Notes: generated by a model not told the origin, from the letters alone. Counted from the stretch's first letter, positions 9,096-18,508 are shown. The stretch is DNA of 64,000 bases from an uncultured Ilumatobacter sp. (GCA_905480335.1 CAJQPY010000005.1:124001-188000); one strand, 5' to 3'. Numbers and translations are program-made.

Positions 9096-10124
9096 TCACG
9101 CGTCGCTGACGGACGGGGTTGGTGCAGTAGGACGCTGGATCTCACCGCCGACACTGCGTCGGGAGCGCCGAAGGCCGCGCCACCCGACTGCTCCGGCGCC
9201 GATCAACGGTCCCGAATCAGCGAGGCGTGACGGCGTGATCCGCGCCCCCCGGCTGTAAGGCATTTTCGCGTGATCGTCGAGTGCGACTTGGGCTGAATGG
9301 AAGAACGTCGCCGCAAATCCAAGCGCAACGCTTCCTCCCACCACGACCAGCGACAGATCCAGGGCATTACACACCGACGCAGCAGCCACGCCCACGAGAT
9401 GACCCGTGCGCTGCATGATCTCATAGGTCGGTTCGGTGGGCGGGCGTCCGGTGATCGATTCAATGGCCAGGCCGGAGGCCTCGGCCTCAAGGCAGCCCTG
9501 GGCACCACAACCGCAGCGCCGACCACCGGGTTCAACAATCACGTGGCCGATGTGGCCGGCGTTACCGCTTGCGCCATCGAGCAACTCGCCGTTGAGGACG
9601 ACCCCGCCACCGACACCGGTCGACACCGTGAGCGCGCAGAAGTTCTGGTGCCCTTGGGCGGCGCCGAGCCAACCTTCGGCGAGCGCAAGCGCCTTGGCGT
9701 CGAGATCGCCGTACACCCGCAGCCGGGTGGTGTCTTGGAGTCGCGCCCGAAGCGGAAACCCGCGCCACGCTGGAATGTTGACCGGTGACACCGTCTCCAG
9801 GTTGCGTGCGACGGGCCCGGCAGCGCCGACACCGACCGCACGAATTCGCACGTGGTGTTGATTACGGGCTCGCTCCATGAGCTCGGTGACCATGCCTGCC
9901 AAAGACGTATAATGCGCTTCGGGAACCACATTGCGTTCAACCTCAACCCGGGCGCGGTCGATGAGCTCACCCTTTACCGTCACCAGCCCGGCTGCGAACT
10001 TCGTACCGCCGATGTCGATCGCCAGGATCACGTCCCGCGGAGGAATTCGGAGCCGTTCCGTCTCATCAGCGTTGGCGGTCAGAAAGGGCGCTTCATCGTC
10101 GTGCTGCGGATCCGACTCGCTCAT
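9096..10124 (-). CDS. ROK-family sugar kinase (glucokinase-like)
   Basis: A 342-residue ROK protein without a DNA-binding domain, so a kinase rather than a repressor. Visible: ATP phosphate motif ILAIDIGGTKFAAGLV near residue 30, the central VGVGAAGPV strand, STGVGGGVVLNGELLDGASG, and the ROK signature with its zinc ligands GNAGHIGHVIVEPGGRRCGC followed by GAQGCLEAEASG. The first 27 residues are an acidic tail. The nearest expected reaction is ATP-dependent 6-phosphorylation of glucose or an N-acetylated hexosamine; the exact sugar cannot be told. The gene stands alone; a TACCGT box lies 9 nt upstream of the start. Confidence 0.85.
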   Translation of the reverse strand: MSESDPQHDDEAPFLTANADETERLRIPPRDVILAIDIGGTKFAAGLVTVKGELIDRARVEVERNVVPEAHYTSLAGMVTELMERARNQHHVRIRAVGVGAAGPVARNLETVSPVNIPAWRGFPLRARLQDTTRLRVYGDLDAKALALAEGWLGAAQGHQNFCALTVSTGVGGGVVLNGELLDGASGNAGHIGHVIVEPGGRRCGCGAQGCLEAEASGLAIESITGRPPTEPTYEIMQRTGHLVGVAAASVCNALDLSLVVVGGSVALGFAATFFHSAQVALDDHAKMPYSRGARITPSRLADSGPLIGAGAVGWRGLRRSRRSVGGEIQRPTAPTPSVSDA

Positions 10125-10555
10125 TGACGTCGGACGGTAGCCGTATCCGTCCCTTTGCGCTCAGCTTCGGTGTAGATCGCCTGTCTCCCCTTCTCGGACA
10201 CCGACCGTAAACCGAGATCCCTACCGCGCTATCTACACGGCATCAGTACCGACACCCCGGAGAACACACATGTCGGCGCCCACTCGCCGCTCGCTCCCAC
10301 ACCGACCATGGGCTCTGGGCCAGTCGCCCCGCTGGCTTTCGACGTCACATTGGAGCCCCGACAGATCAAACACTTCCTCGCCACGCTCGCTACGTCGAAT
10401 CACAGGAGATCTGCTCGCTGCCCCCAAATTGGGCGCAGCTGCCGGCGCCTACCAGGCCGTGAACTCGATCCGGAACGGGTAACGCAGCTACGCGTATGCT
10501 TACCTCACTTGACCCAGCATTCAGGACGAACGATCCGCAAAAGACGTCAATGCGT
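10125..10555. other. Gene-free stretch between ROK kinase and 2OG oxygenase
   Basis: About 430 bp. Short open frames exist on both strands, but none resembles a known protein and codon use is patchy. I see no tRNA, clear hairpin or repeat in it. The ROK promoter should lie at the left edge. Confidence 0.4.
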
Positions 10556-11548
10556 TCAGCCGATCCGACGGGCACCCTCGACCAAATTGATCTCGTAGAG
10601 AACTTCATCGAGCGCATCTGCAGCGCTGATCGCGCTAAACCGCTGGGGAGTGTCAGGCGTGCAGCACGACGGCACGGGTGACAGCATGGTCCACGGCCGA
10701 GGATGACAGAACTGGACCACGCTGTAGCGCTCCCCTTCAAAGCCCGATGCGGCAACGACACGGTGCCAGCCGACCGGAATGCGTCCGTTGGTCAAGCGTT
10801 CCAGCATGATGCCGGTGTTGACGATCACACCGTCGTCGGGCGCCACGGCATCGACCCACTCGTCGTTGACCTTCACCTGTAATCCCGGCGCTGTCGCCCG
10901 TGGCAACGCAGTAATCAAGTTGATATCGCCGTGCGCTGCCGCCCACACGTGGCCCGGCTTGCCATCAAAACCCGGTGTGGTATCGAGTTCGGACATCGCC
11001 GGATAACGAATCGCCCGGGTCAGGGTAGGACCGTCCTGCACCATGTCGTCGAAGAACGTCTCGTGGCACCCGATGCCCTCCGCAATGACCCGCAGGAAGC
11101 GCCGCTGTAGGTCGGCCACCGTGTCGTGGAAGCGGTAGAGAACATCGGTGATCCCCGGAACGATCTGCTCGGGGAGCACCTGGTCCGGGTACGCAGTCGG
11201 GAAGGTTCGCTTCAAAGGGTGCCCGGCCGGAACCGGCGTCGACCAGTTGAGCATCTCCTTCCAGTCCGGCTTGTCACTCGACGCAGCCGTCTCCACGAGC
11301 AGCCCGGTATATCCCGTCTGCCCGTTGGCCCCCGGTACCGCTGCGGCCTGTTTCACCTCGGGGGACTTCTCGAAGAATTCGCGCAACATCCCGTAGGCCG
11401 TGTCGAGCAGGTCGTCGGAGACATCATGGCTCGTATAGACGAACCCTGTGGCAAGACTTCGTGTGACCCCATCGACCACGGCACGGCGCTGGTCCGACGT
11501 TCCGACCTCGAAGGCCAGCAGGTCTACGTCGAGGATCTCGTCGCTCAT
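10556..11548 (-). CDS. 2-oxoglutarate/Fe(II) oxygenase, isopenicillin-N-synthase-like
   Basis: A 330-residue member of the IPNS/2OG-Fe(II) dioxygenase superfamily. Family features: N-terminal DIOX_N-like part with RRAVVDGVTRSLATGFVYTS, a helical middle, then the jelly-roll iron site with HGDINLIT (HxD) near residue 217 and GWHRVVAAS (third His) near residue 270, followed by EGERYSVVQFCHP, where the RxS pair normally binds the 2OG carboxylate. These enzymes hydroxylate or desaturate small metabolites in the cytosol; no substrate is indicated. The ATG at 11548 lies 6 nt after a TACACT box. It sits downstream of the PLP deaminase gene on the same strand with its own promoter. Confidence 0.85.
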   Translation of the reverse strand: MSDEILDVDLLAFEVGTSDQRRAVVDGVTRSLATGFVYTSHDVSDDLLDTAYGMLREFFEKSPEVKQAAAVPGANGQTGYTGLLVETAASSDKPDWKEMLNWSTPVPAGHPLKRTFPTAYPDQVLPEQIVPGITDVLYRFHDTVADLQRRFLRVIAEGIGCHETFFDDMVQDGPTLTRAIRYPAMSELDTTPGFDGKPGHVWAAAHGDINLITALPRATAPGLQVKVNDEWVDAVAPDDGVIVNTGIMLERLTNGRIPVGWHRVVAASGFEGERYSVVQFCHPRPWTMLSPVPSCCTPDTPQRFSAISAADALDEVLYEINLVEGARRIG

Positions 11549-11554
11549 CTCATC

Positions 11555-11560
11555 AGTGTA
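11555..11560 (-). promoter_or_regulatory. -10 box of leaderless promoter for the 2OG oxygenase
   Basis: On the minus strand TACACT ends 6 nt before the ATG at 11548, giving a leaderless transcript. Confidence 0.5.
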
Positions 11561-11601
11561 CGAGTAAGCGCGATTGCTGTCTGCCCATCTGGCCAGTGTC
11601 G

Positions 11602-12600
11602 TCAGGCAAACAGCGCGGGCCAGCCGCCGGAATGAATGAAAACGACCTGGTCATCGCCGTCCCAGCGTTCCTCGTCGATGAGGCCAAGCAGACCTGAGAG
11701 GCCTTTCCCCGAGTACGTGGGATCCATGAGCCACCCCCCGCGCCGAGCTGCCCACTCGATCGCTGCCGTCCCAGCATCCGTCGGCACGGCGTAATCGTCA
11801 CCAATCCACCGCGGGTCCACCTCGATGTCCGCCTGGTCGACACAGGTCTCAACGCGCATCAAGCCGAGGGCCGCATCAGCAAGTTCGGCGACACAGGGGA
11901 CTCCGAGGTTGACGCCCTTCGCGACACCAATGGCGACGATGTCAGGGGCCTCCTCGGCTCGAAGACGACCGTCGGCGATCAGCGCCGCGCGCCCGGCGAG
12001 TAGACCGGCGTGGGTGCCACCACTCGACGATGTGAAAACCACCGCACGGGGCAGGAATCCTTCGCTGCGGCACTGATCGATCAGCTCGACAAATGCCAGG
12101 GCGTAGCCAAGCGCTCCGACAGCGGTGCTGCCACCAATGGGGATCGAACTCGGCGCGAGACCTTGCTCGGCGAGCTCGGCAGTAAGCGACTCGCGGGCGA
12201 TCTCGAGTTCGCCCCAGTGGCTCTCCGCTGCCCCCGTGTGATGCATCTGGGCCCCGAACATCTGAGCGAGCAGCTGGTTTCCAGTTTGGCGTCCACCTTC
12301 GGCTGGAGCATCGCCGGCGAGCACGAGATGCACCTCGACCCCGAGCCTGCTCCCCGCAGCAGCCGTCATCCGGCAGTGGTTCGATTGAGCTGCTCCAACT
12401 GTCACGATCGCGCGCGCGCCGTCGGCGAGGGCCTGGCCACAGAGGAACTCAAGCTTGCGGGCCTTGTTCCCGCCGCCGCCGAGCCCGGTGAGATCATCAC
12501 GCTTGATCCAAAGCCGAGGCCCTGATCCATCGCGACGACTCGCGCCCTCGAGCGCTGTTGGAAGCGTGGCGAGCCTTGCTCGCGGAAGATGATCGAACAC
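11602..12600 (-). CDS. ACC deaminase / D-cysteine desulfhydrase family PLP enzyme
   Basis: A fold-type II PLP enzyme of about 332 residues. The PLP-lysine motif is GGGGNKARKLEFL, preceded by LWIKRDDLTGL, and AAQSNHCRMTAAAGSRLG forms the phosphate-side helix. The VVFTSSSGGTHAGLLAG loop is also typical. In this family a single enzyme may open 1-aminocyclopropane-1-carboxylate or release H2S from D-cysteine; sequence alone does not separate the two, although D-cysteine desulfhydrase is the commoner activity in bacteria. I chose the GTG at 12600 because a TACGAT box ends 6 nt before it and FDHLPRARLATLPT is the usual beginning; an ATG at 12627 is the alternative. Divergent from ung. Confidence 0.8.
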   Translation of the reverse strand: MFDHLPRARLATLPTALEGASRRDGSGPRLWIKRDDLTGLGGGGNKARKLEFLCGQALADGARAIVTVGAAQSNHCRMTAAAGSRLGVEVHLVLAGDAPAEGGRQTGNQLLAQMFGAQMHHTGAAESHWGELEIARESLTAELAEQGLAPSSIPIGGSTAVGALGYALAFVELIDQCRSEGFLPRAVVFTSSSGGTHAGLLAGRAALIADGRLRAEEAPDIVAIGVAKGVNLGVPCVAELADAALGLMRVETCVDQADIEVDPRWIGDDYAVPTDAGTAAIEWAARRGGWLMDPTYSGKGLSGLLGLIDEERWDGDDQVVFIHSGGWPALFA

Positions 12601-12606
12601 CTCTGC

Positions 12607-12612
12607 ATCGTA
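12607..12612 (-). promoter_or_regulatory. -10 box of leaderless promoter for the PLP deaminase
   Basis: TACGAT on the minus strand, 6 nt before the proposed GTG start at 12600. It supports this start over the in-frame ATG at 12627. Confidence 0.45.
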
Positions 12613-12681
12613 CGACGGACCGATCACCGTTCGTCAATGAAGGCAGTTCAAGAACCCGGCACGCTGGTAAAGATAAGAACG

Positions 12682-13374
12682 ATGACCACCACGGACTGGA
12701 ACCCCCTTCTTCGTTCAGAGTTCGACCAACCGTATTGGCGCAACCTCCAGGCCTTCGTGGCTGCAGAGCGACGCCAGCACACCGTGTACCCACCGCAGGA
12801 CGAAGTTTTCGCGGCCCTGCATCTCACGCCCTACTCGCAGCTGAAAGTCGTAATCCTCGGCCAGGATCCGTACCACGGGCCGGGACAGGCGCATGGCCTC
12901 GCATTCTCCGTCCGACCAAAGATTCAAATTCCACCGTCGCTGCGCAACATCCACCAGGAGCTGCACAGTGATCTCGGACTCACGATTCCGGACCACGGGA
13001 GCCTCGCGGCGTGGGCACGACAGGGCGTGTTGTTGTTGAACACATCGCTCACCGTGCGAGCCGGTCAGGCCGGCTCCCACTCGGGGAAGGGCTGGGAAAC
13101 CTTCACCGATCGTGTGATTGATGTCGCCGCTGCTCGGCCCGAGCCGCTGGCGTTTGTCCTCTGGGGGAACCATGCCCGTCGCAAGCGCGACCGCATCGAC
13201 ACCAATCGACATGTCGTTCTCGAGTCACCACATCCGTCTCCATTCTCTGCGCGCAATGGCTTCTTCGGGAGTCGTCCGTTTAGCGCAACGAACGAAGCAC
13301 TCGAACGGCTCGGTTGCCAGCCGGTTGATTGGAGCCTGGTTGAGCCATACGGGTGTACAGCGGGTACACACTAA
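12682..13374 (+). CDS. ung: Uracil-DNA glycosylase (family 1)
   Basis: A 230-residue Ung. It removes uracil from DNA as the first step of base excision repair. Motif A with the catalytic Asp is VVILGQDPYHGPGQAHGLAF near residues 56-75, and the minor-groove loop is ESPHPSPFSARNGFFGSRPF near residues 183-202; QGVLLLNTSLTVRAG and LWGNHARRK are also family signatures. An open frame extends 31 codons upstream, but the ATG at 12682 (MTTTDWNPLL) gives the usual length and leaves room for the promoter shared with the divergent PLP enzyme. The YihY gene begins 3 bp after the stop. Confidence 0.95.
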   Translation: MTTTDWNPLLRSEFDQPYWRNLQAFVAAERRQHTVYPPQDEVFAALHLTPYSQLKVVILGQDPYHGPGQAHGLAFSVRPKIQIPPSLRNIHQELHSDLGLTIPDHGSLAAWARQGVLLLNTSLTVRAGQAGSHSGKGWETFTDRVIDVAAARPEPLAFVLWGNHARRKRDRIDTNRHVVLESPHPSPFSARNGFFGSRPFSATNEALERLGCQPVDWSLVEPYGCTAGTH

Positions 13375-13377
13375 GCC

Positions 13378-14259
13378 GTGGCCTGGACGACCAGTGACAA
13401 GGTGATGGCGCTGCGCGAGCGCTCGTACCCGTTCGACCTTTTCGCCGAGATGATGGACGGGTGGCGGCGCCACCTGGCAGGACGCAATGCATCGCTGCTT
13501 GCGTTCTTCTCGTTCCTGTCGATGTTTCCGTTAATGCTCGCCGCGGTGACGGTTCTCGGGTTCCTGCTCGACGGCAACGAGGAACTGCAACGCAAGGTCA
13601 TCGACGGCGCTGCTTCGGAGATCCCCGTTCTCGGAAAAACACTTGCCGATAACCCGCAGTCGATCGATGGAAGTCTGATCGCACTGGTGATTGGACTCGG
13701 CGGCGCAATGTGGGCCTCAACCAAGGCATTTGTCGGGCTGCAGAGTTCGCTAGACGATTCGTGGGAGGTGGACGTTGATGATCGAGACGGACTACCCGCC
13801 CAGCGCGCAAAAGCGCTGATGGGCCTCACGATTGTTGTGATCTCGCAGATCGGAACTCTCACGCTCTCCGCAATCGTCAGCGCTGCCGACCTACCAGCCT
13901 TCAGTAATCTCGGTATTGTCGGTGCAACGGTCGTGATCAACATCGTGGTGATCGCCGCCATGTATCGGTTCCTCACGTCGTACCCGACCACATGGAGAGA
14001 CGTCTGGCTGGGTGCGGTGTTCGCCGGTCTCGCCTACACAGCTCTGCAGCACTTCGGTACCCTCATCGTCCAGCGACTCGCCGACACCGAAAACGAGGCG
14101 ACGGCGACGATCAACACGATCCTCGGCCTCATCACATGGCTCAGCCTCATCGGAATCACCGTGATCATGTGCGCCGAACTCAACGCCGCCCGCAAACGAC
14201 TTCACGTCAATCGGAACATCGGCTCCGGAAAGAACCTCGACATCGCCATCCGAAACTGA
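13378..14259 (+). CDS. YihY/BrkB-family inner-membrane protein
   Basis: A 293-residue multipass protein of the YihY/virulence factor BrkB family. It opens with a cytoplasmic amphipathic part (FDLFAEMMDGWRRHLAGRNA), then LLAFFSFLSMFPLMLAAVTV and at least five more hydrophobic helices. Family landmarks are SSLDDSWEVD and a late TTWRDVWLGAVFAGLAYTAL, then LGLITWLSLIGITVIMCAEL followed by a basic tail. The biochemical role of the family is not settled. The GTG start lies 3 bp after ung, suggesting one transcript. A decayed gene on the other strand ends right at its stop codon. Confidence 0.83.
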   Translation: MAWTTSDKVMALRERSYPFDLFAEMMDGWRRHLAGRNASLLAFFSFLSMFPLMLAAVTVLGFLLDGNEELQRKVIDGAASEIPVLGKTLADNPQSIDGSLIALVIGLGGAMWASTKAFVGLQSSLDDSWEVDVDDRDGLPAQRAKALMGLTIVVISQIGTLTLSAIVSAADLPAFSNLGIVGATVVINIVVIAAMYRFLTSYPTTWRDVWLGAVFAGLAYTALQHFGTLIVQRLADTENEATATINTILGLITWLSLIGITVIMCAELNAARKRLHVNRNIGSGKNLDIAIRN

Positions 14260-15153
14260 CGGCGCAGGGCCAGTGTCGAAGCCGCCGACTGATTCAGATT
14301 CATCAGCGAGGAACCGACGCCGTCCGACCCCACCTAGTTCAGGAATGGGCCCTGGGTTGTCTTTGCGACGACAAGTGCGTCGAAACGTGCCGTCGCAGGA
14401 CGCCCACTATTTTCACCGCAGATGAAGCGCTGCGCGAATACTGTGATCACCCCAGCGGCAAATTCCGCATAGGCAAGATCGGACAGCAGGTGGTCAGCAA
14501 CGTCGAGCGAGATGAAGCTGTTCGGGTGGCGAGGAGCCACAAAGATCTAGGCAGCGTTGTCGATCCCGGTCGTGTTGTCGGTCGGCGGATACATCACGAG
14601 CACCGCCTTCTTCATGTCCGCAACCCGTGCGGCGATGCGAAGCTGACTCAGGTCGTCGGGGAACTGCTGCTTGATAGTGAACGGCTGCCTGCAAGCCAGA
14701 CACTCGCATCGCCCTGCGCCGTGATTTGTCAGACGATTCGTCGAGCAGCCCGGTGACATACTGAGTATCGGCAGGGGCGCTGAGGGTGACGACCGCCCGC
14801 ACCCCCGGCACGTCACCGGCCACCGACAACACGGCGGCACTACCCAGCGGGTGGTCCACGAGAATCTTGGCAGTGGCATGCTCGTCTTTGAGCCACTCGA
14901 TCGCGGCAATGAGATCGGTGGTGTTCGCCCAGAAACCGGCGCTAGCGAATTCGCCGTCGCTGACGCCGAACCCCGTGAAGTCGAAACGCATCACGCCGAC
15001 ACCAGAATCGGTAAGCGCTGATGCCAACCAGCCAGCTGAACGCAGGTCCCTTCCACAGGTGGAGCAGTGCGAGAAAAGAGCAACGGCACGCCAAGGGCCT
15101 GCTGGGAGGTCGAGACGGGCGGCCCGCAGATGCGTTGGCTGCAGAGCAAAGAC
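14260..15153 (-). pseudogene. Decayed alpha/beta hydrolase-OsmC fusion gene
   Basis: The minus strand still spells the bifunctional alpha/beta-hydrolase/OsmC architecture, in three frames. From 15153: RLDLPAGPWRAVALFSHC, GVGVMRFDFTGFGVSDGEFA and VRAVVTLSAPADTQYVTGLL; the nucleophile elbow, expected as GHSLGG, reads DHPLGSA and has lost the catalytic Ser environment. A frameshift near 14650 leads to PFTIKQQFPDDLSQLRIAAR and a PPTDNTTGIDNAA segment, then a TAG at 14547-14549, after which APRHPNSFISLDVADHLLSD continues. Another stop (TAG, 14334) and shift precede RRFLADESESVGGFDTGPAP, the start of an OsmC domain, cut off at the YihY stop. No clear start codon survives. The gene is dead. Confidence 0.8.
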
Positions 15154-15244
15154 ACCTGTTCAGCGCGAGCCAAATTCATCGACGTCATGCGGTGACGGTA
15201 TCCATCCCTGCACTACCCTGTCCGCGGATGGCGGAGGCTTTCTC

Positions 15245-17092
15245 ATGAACGCAGTCATCTTTGCCGCCGGCGAATCTGCTATCGGCCCAACGCTCGCAAT
15301 GATTGTCGGCGCCGGCATGATCGCCCAGTGGATCGCTTGGCGAACACAACTCCCGTCGATCATTGCGCTGCTCGTGGCCGGCCTCCTGCTCGGACCGGTC
15401 ACAGGAATCCTTGAGCCAGACCAACTGCTCGGCAGCACACTCTTCCCGCTCGTATCGCTGTCCGTCGCGCTGATCCTGTTCGAGGGTGGACTCGACCTTC
15501 CACCCCGCGAGCTGCGCAACACGGGCACGGTCGTCCGCCGCTTAATAACGATCGGTGCAATCGTCACTGGAGTCGTTGGTTGGTACTCCGCCCGCAAGAT
15601 CTTCGGCATCTCCAACGAAGTCGCAATCGTCCTTGCGACGGTACTCGTCGTGACCGGGCCAACTGTCGTGGGCCCGCTCCTCCGATTCGTCCGGCCGGCG
15701 GGTACCACGGGTCCGATTCTGCGTGCTGAGGGGGTACTAATCGACCCGATTGGGGCAACTGCCGCTCTGGTCGCGTTCGAACTGGTGCTCGCCGATGAGA
15801 CCGACGAAGCGGTGCTCAGCTTGTTCGGCATCGTCGGGCTCACCCTCGTCGCTGGCATCGGCCTTGGGCTCGCAACGGCATTCCTGCTTGACACTGCACT
15901 GCGCCGGTTCTTGATTCCGGATCAACTCGCCGTGCCGATGACCTTCGCGTTCGTCGTTGCCAGCTACGTGGCGTCGAATGAAATCCAAGAGGAGTCGGGC
16001 CTTCTCGCCGTAACGGTTGTCGGGATCTACCTTGCTCGACGGGACAGCTCAACGATCCGGCAAGTCCTCGAGTTCAACGAGAGCTTACGAACGCTACTCA
16101 TCTCAGTGCTGTTCATTCTGCTTGCCGCACGGATCGAAGCCGATGCCCTTCGTGACGTTGCACTGCCCGCGCTCGCCTTTCTTGCAACACTGGTGTTCGT
16201 CGCCCGACCGTTGGCAGTGCTCGTCTCGACGATCCGCACCTCGCTCTCGTGGCGTGAGCGCGTATTCCTCACGACTATGGCTCCCCGCGGAATCGTCGCC
16301 GCCGCCGTATCGGCGATCTTCGCCCTCCGACTCGAGGAGGAGGGCGTTGCCGACGCTGACAAGATCGTCCCGATTGTATTCCTCGTCATCATCGGCACCA
16401 TTGTCGTCTACGGGTTCATCGCCGGCCCGGCGGCGCGCCTACTCGACCTGGCCGAGGCGCAAGCAAATGGGGTCTTGATCGTCGGATCGCATGCGAGCGC
16501 TCGCGGGTTGGCAGTACAACTCAAGAACCGTTCGATCAAGACGACGCTTATCGACACAGACCCCTACAACGTCACCCGCGCGATTGCGCTCGGCCTGACG
16601 GCGCGCCGAATGAGCGCTCTCGCCGAGGACGCTACGGAGAGCCTGGACCTACGTGGTATCGGGCGACTCTTCGCTATGACATCGAACGATGAGGTCAACG
16701 CTCTTGCGACCGGTCGTTTTGCTCGCGTCTTCGGTCGACGTGAGGTCTTCCAGTTGGCACCGGGTAAACGTCGCAGCGGTCAAAGTGCAGTACCCGATGA
16801 GTATCTCGGTCGAATTATCGGCGTCGACGGTCTGACCTATACGACACTCGACGAACACTCGCGTCAGGGATGGAAGGTCATCGGTGCGGCGGCAGGGTCG
16901 TTGATCGTCGATGCCTTCGACAATCAACAGTTCATTCCATTGGTCAGGATCGAGGACGGCGAGATGGCGTTCATCTGCCACAATGATCCCCTGCCGGTGA
17001 CCGGCGATGTCATCGGTCTAGCGTCACCGCCCGTATTGAAGTCAGTGGAGGCGCAGCAGGCCTCTGCCGGCGAGACGTCCGAAAAGGTCTGA
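15245..17092 (+). CDS. Cation:proton antiporter (CPA family) with C-terminal RCK/TrkA-N domain
   Basis: A 615-residue transporter. About 12 membrane helices occupy residues 1-400 (for example SIIALLVAGLLLGPVTGIL, VTGPTVVGPLLRFVR with the ion-path region, and a MAPRGIVAAAVSAIFALRL helix). The cytosolic part starts near residue 413 with a TrkA-N-like nucleotide fold (NGVLIVGSHASARGLAVQL, TTLIDTDPYNV) that probably gates the transporter. The expected role is Na+ or K+ for H+ exchange in pH and salt balance. The open frame extends far upstream, but the ATG at 15245 begins the first helix and avoids the decayed gene on the other strand. Monocistronic. Confidence 0.85.
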   Translation: MNAVIFAAGESAIGPTLAMIVGAGMIAQWIAWRTQLPSIIALLVAGLLLGPVTGILEPDQLLGSTLFPLVSLSVALILFEGGLDLPPRELRNTGTVVRRLITIGAIVTGVVGWYSARKIFGISNEVAIVLATVLVVTGPTVVGPLLRFVRPAGTTGPILRAEGVLIDPIGATAALVAFELVLADETDEAVLSLFGIVGLTLVAGIGLGLATAFLLDTALRRFLIPDQLAVPMTFAFVVASYVASNEIQEESGLLAVTVVGIYLARRDSSTIRQVLEFNESLRTLLISVLFILLAARIEADALRDVALPALAFLATLVFVARPLAVLVSTIRTSLSWRERVFLTTMAPRGIVAAAVSAIFALRLEEEGVADADKIVPIVFLVIIGTIVVYGFIAGPAARLLDLAEAQANGVLIVGSHASARGLAVQLKNRSIKTTLIDTDPYNVTRAIALGLTARRMSALAEDATESLDLRGIGRLFAMTSNDEVNALATGRFARVFGRREVFQLAPGKRRSGQSAVPDEYLGRIIGVDGLTYTTLDEHSRQGWKVIGAAAGSLIVDAFDNQQFIPLVRIEDGEMAFICHNDPLPVTGDVIGLASPPVLKSVEAQQASAGETSEKV

Positions 17093-17187
17093 CACCCAAC
17101 CGGCAAGGGCGCTCCACAGACGAAAGCAATTCAAGTGGATCAGAACGTGTTGATGCGGGCAAGTCATGCGAGTCGACGTTGCGCGAG

Positions 17188-17960
17188 TCAGCTAGCGATC
17201 GTTGCTTCGACGACGTCCCACGTCAAACCTGTTTCGGCATCGTTAGCGGCCGCTGGACCGACTACCCCCATCGCCAGCGAAGTCGGCGGCTTGTGACCCG
17301 GACATCCCCAGAACGTCGCGATATCTAGGCCCTCGAACGTCCAGGTGAAGACATTCCATCCGCCAAGGGCAAGGAGCGGGAATGCTGCTGCCGAAGACCC
17401 ATAGTCGGTTTTCGTCTGCGGCCGCCCTCGTCGCAGCCAAGGTACGGATTCGCGCCGTAGTTCTGTGACGCCCCCGTGTTCCGGCTCCACAGCTGACTGT
17501 CGGGATGTTCTTGACGCGACACGTCAAATTCGACGATCGTGTCCGGAAGGTTCACGAAGTCAACGGCAACGGGCGCGCCGCATAACAGCTTGCCGGTGAA
17601 GTGCTGCCTGAGCGTCTCGCTCTGGTGGCCGCACATCTCAGAACTCAAGTAGAGCAAATCCGACACACCGCAGTCGAGGATCCACCCGTCGATTTCGTGC
17701 TCGAAAATAGTAATCAAATTGCAGGACGGGAAGTACAGCACCACTGGGGGAATTCACAGGCAGTGCCGTCTAGCTCATGCGAGATAGGGATCTCGTACGA
17801 TACCTGCGGGCGGGGCCGACGATTCTTGGGATAAACGACCGGCACCACGACTACCCCGGTGTTGCCGTGCCCGACGAGACCCCTCGTTTCGGCGGACCCG
17901 ACGTCTACCGTGTCACCTACCCCACAGATAGGCAAAGTTTTGGCGGCGACTGCGAGCAAC
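17188..17960 (-). pseudogene. Frameshifted remnant of an unrecognised, probably secreted protein
   Basis: Coding-like sequence on the minus strand continues through three frames. The first (17959 to 17714) starts with LLAVAAKTL, like the end of a signal peptide, and runs VGDTVDVGSAETRGLVGHGN. It passes into a frame with GWILDCGVSDLLYLSS, MCGHQSETLRQHFTGKLLCG and VAVDFVNLPDTIVEFDVSRQ. Near 17430 it passes into a third frame, FPLLALGGWNVFTWTFEGLD, which ends VVEATIAS at a TGA (17188-17190). No start codon fits and I recognise no family. The cysteine content and signal-like start suggest an exported protein. The rest of the 17093-18076 gap shows nothing I can identify. Confidence 0.45.
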
Positions 17961-18076
17961 GCGCCAAGCCGTCTTTCGCCTCAATCCAACTCCGACGACC
18001 ATGCCTCGCCATGTCGGTATCCGAATCGTTCTCGAAACCATCTCTCGCAATGCCCGCAGGTAGCTTCGGTCGCATC

Positions 18077-18472
18077 ATGATCGGTGTCAGCCACTTGTTC
18101 GTCTACGGCACGTTGCGGCTCGGCGACGTGCGGTGGCGTTTCCTCGAGCCGTTCGTGGTCGACGAGGGCTGGCCCGACACGATCGATGGCCGTCTTTTCG
18201 ACACCGGACTCGACTACCCCGCCGCCGTGCTCGACGACCGCGCCGAGCCGGGCGGCACGATCACAGGCCACACGTACGCGCTGCTCGATTCGGCGATCGC
18301 CCGTTGCCTCGAGGTGCTGGACGCCGAAGAAGGAACGGTCGACGGGCAATACCGGCGCGTCGTGGTCACAACAGGGCGGGGCATCGCTGCATACGCCTAT
18401 GAGTACGGCACCGGACTCGATCTGCAGCCGATCGAAAGCGGCGACTGGTTCGAGTCCAACGGCCGACGTTGA
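18077..18472 (+). CDS. Gamma-glutamylcyclotransferase-like (AIG2/GGCT) protein
   Basis: A 131-residue GGCT-fold protein. The signature is at the start, HLFVYGTLRLGDVRW, where YGTL binds the gamma-glutamyl group, and the middle carries the acidic pair expected at the active site (LEVLDAEEGTVDGQYRRVVV). The family converts gamma-glutamyl amines or amino acids to 5-oxoproline, but small bacterial members are mostly uncharacterised. A longer frame exists upstream; I chose the ATG at 18077 because the fold begins a few residues later. Downstream, 48 bp away, is an LLM oxidoreductase with its own promoter. Confidence 0.75.
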   Translation: MIGVSHLFVYGTLRLGDVRWRFLEPFVVDEGWPDTIDGRLFDTGLDYPAAVLDDRAEPGGTITGHTYALLDSAIARCLEVLDAEEGTVDGQYRRVVVTTGRGIAAYAYEYGTGLDLQPIESGDWFESNGRR

Positions 18473-18508
18473 CCATGCGCGAGTACCCGCGTCACGGCGA
18501 CGACGATC

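Noticed and set aside
10233-10555. Short open frames between the ROK and 2OG genes on both strands
   Set aside because: No family, no ribosome site, inconsistent codon use.
12589-12681. Upstream extension of ung by 31 codons
   Set aside because: It overlaps the divergent PLP gene and adds a tail not seen in Ung; the ATG at 12682 gives the normal length.
14786-15244. Upstream extension of the antiporter frame by 153 codons
   Set aside because: It runs antisense to the decayed alpha/beta hydrolase, has no membrane or domain character, and ATG 15245 starts the first helix.
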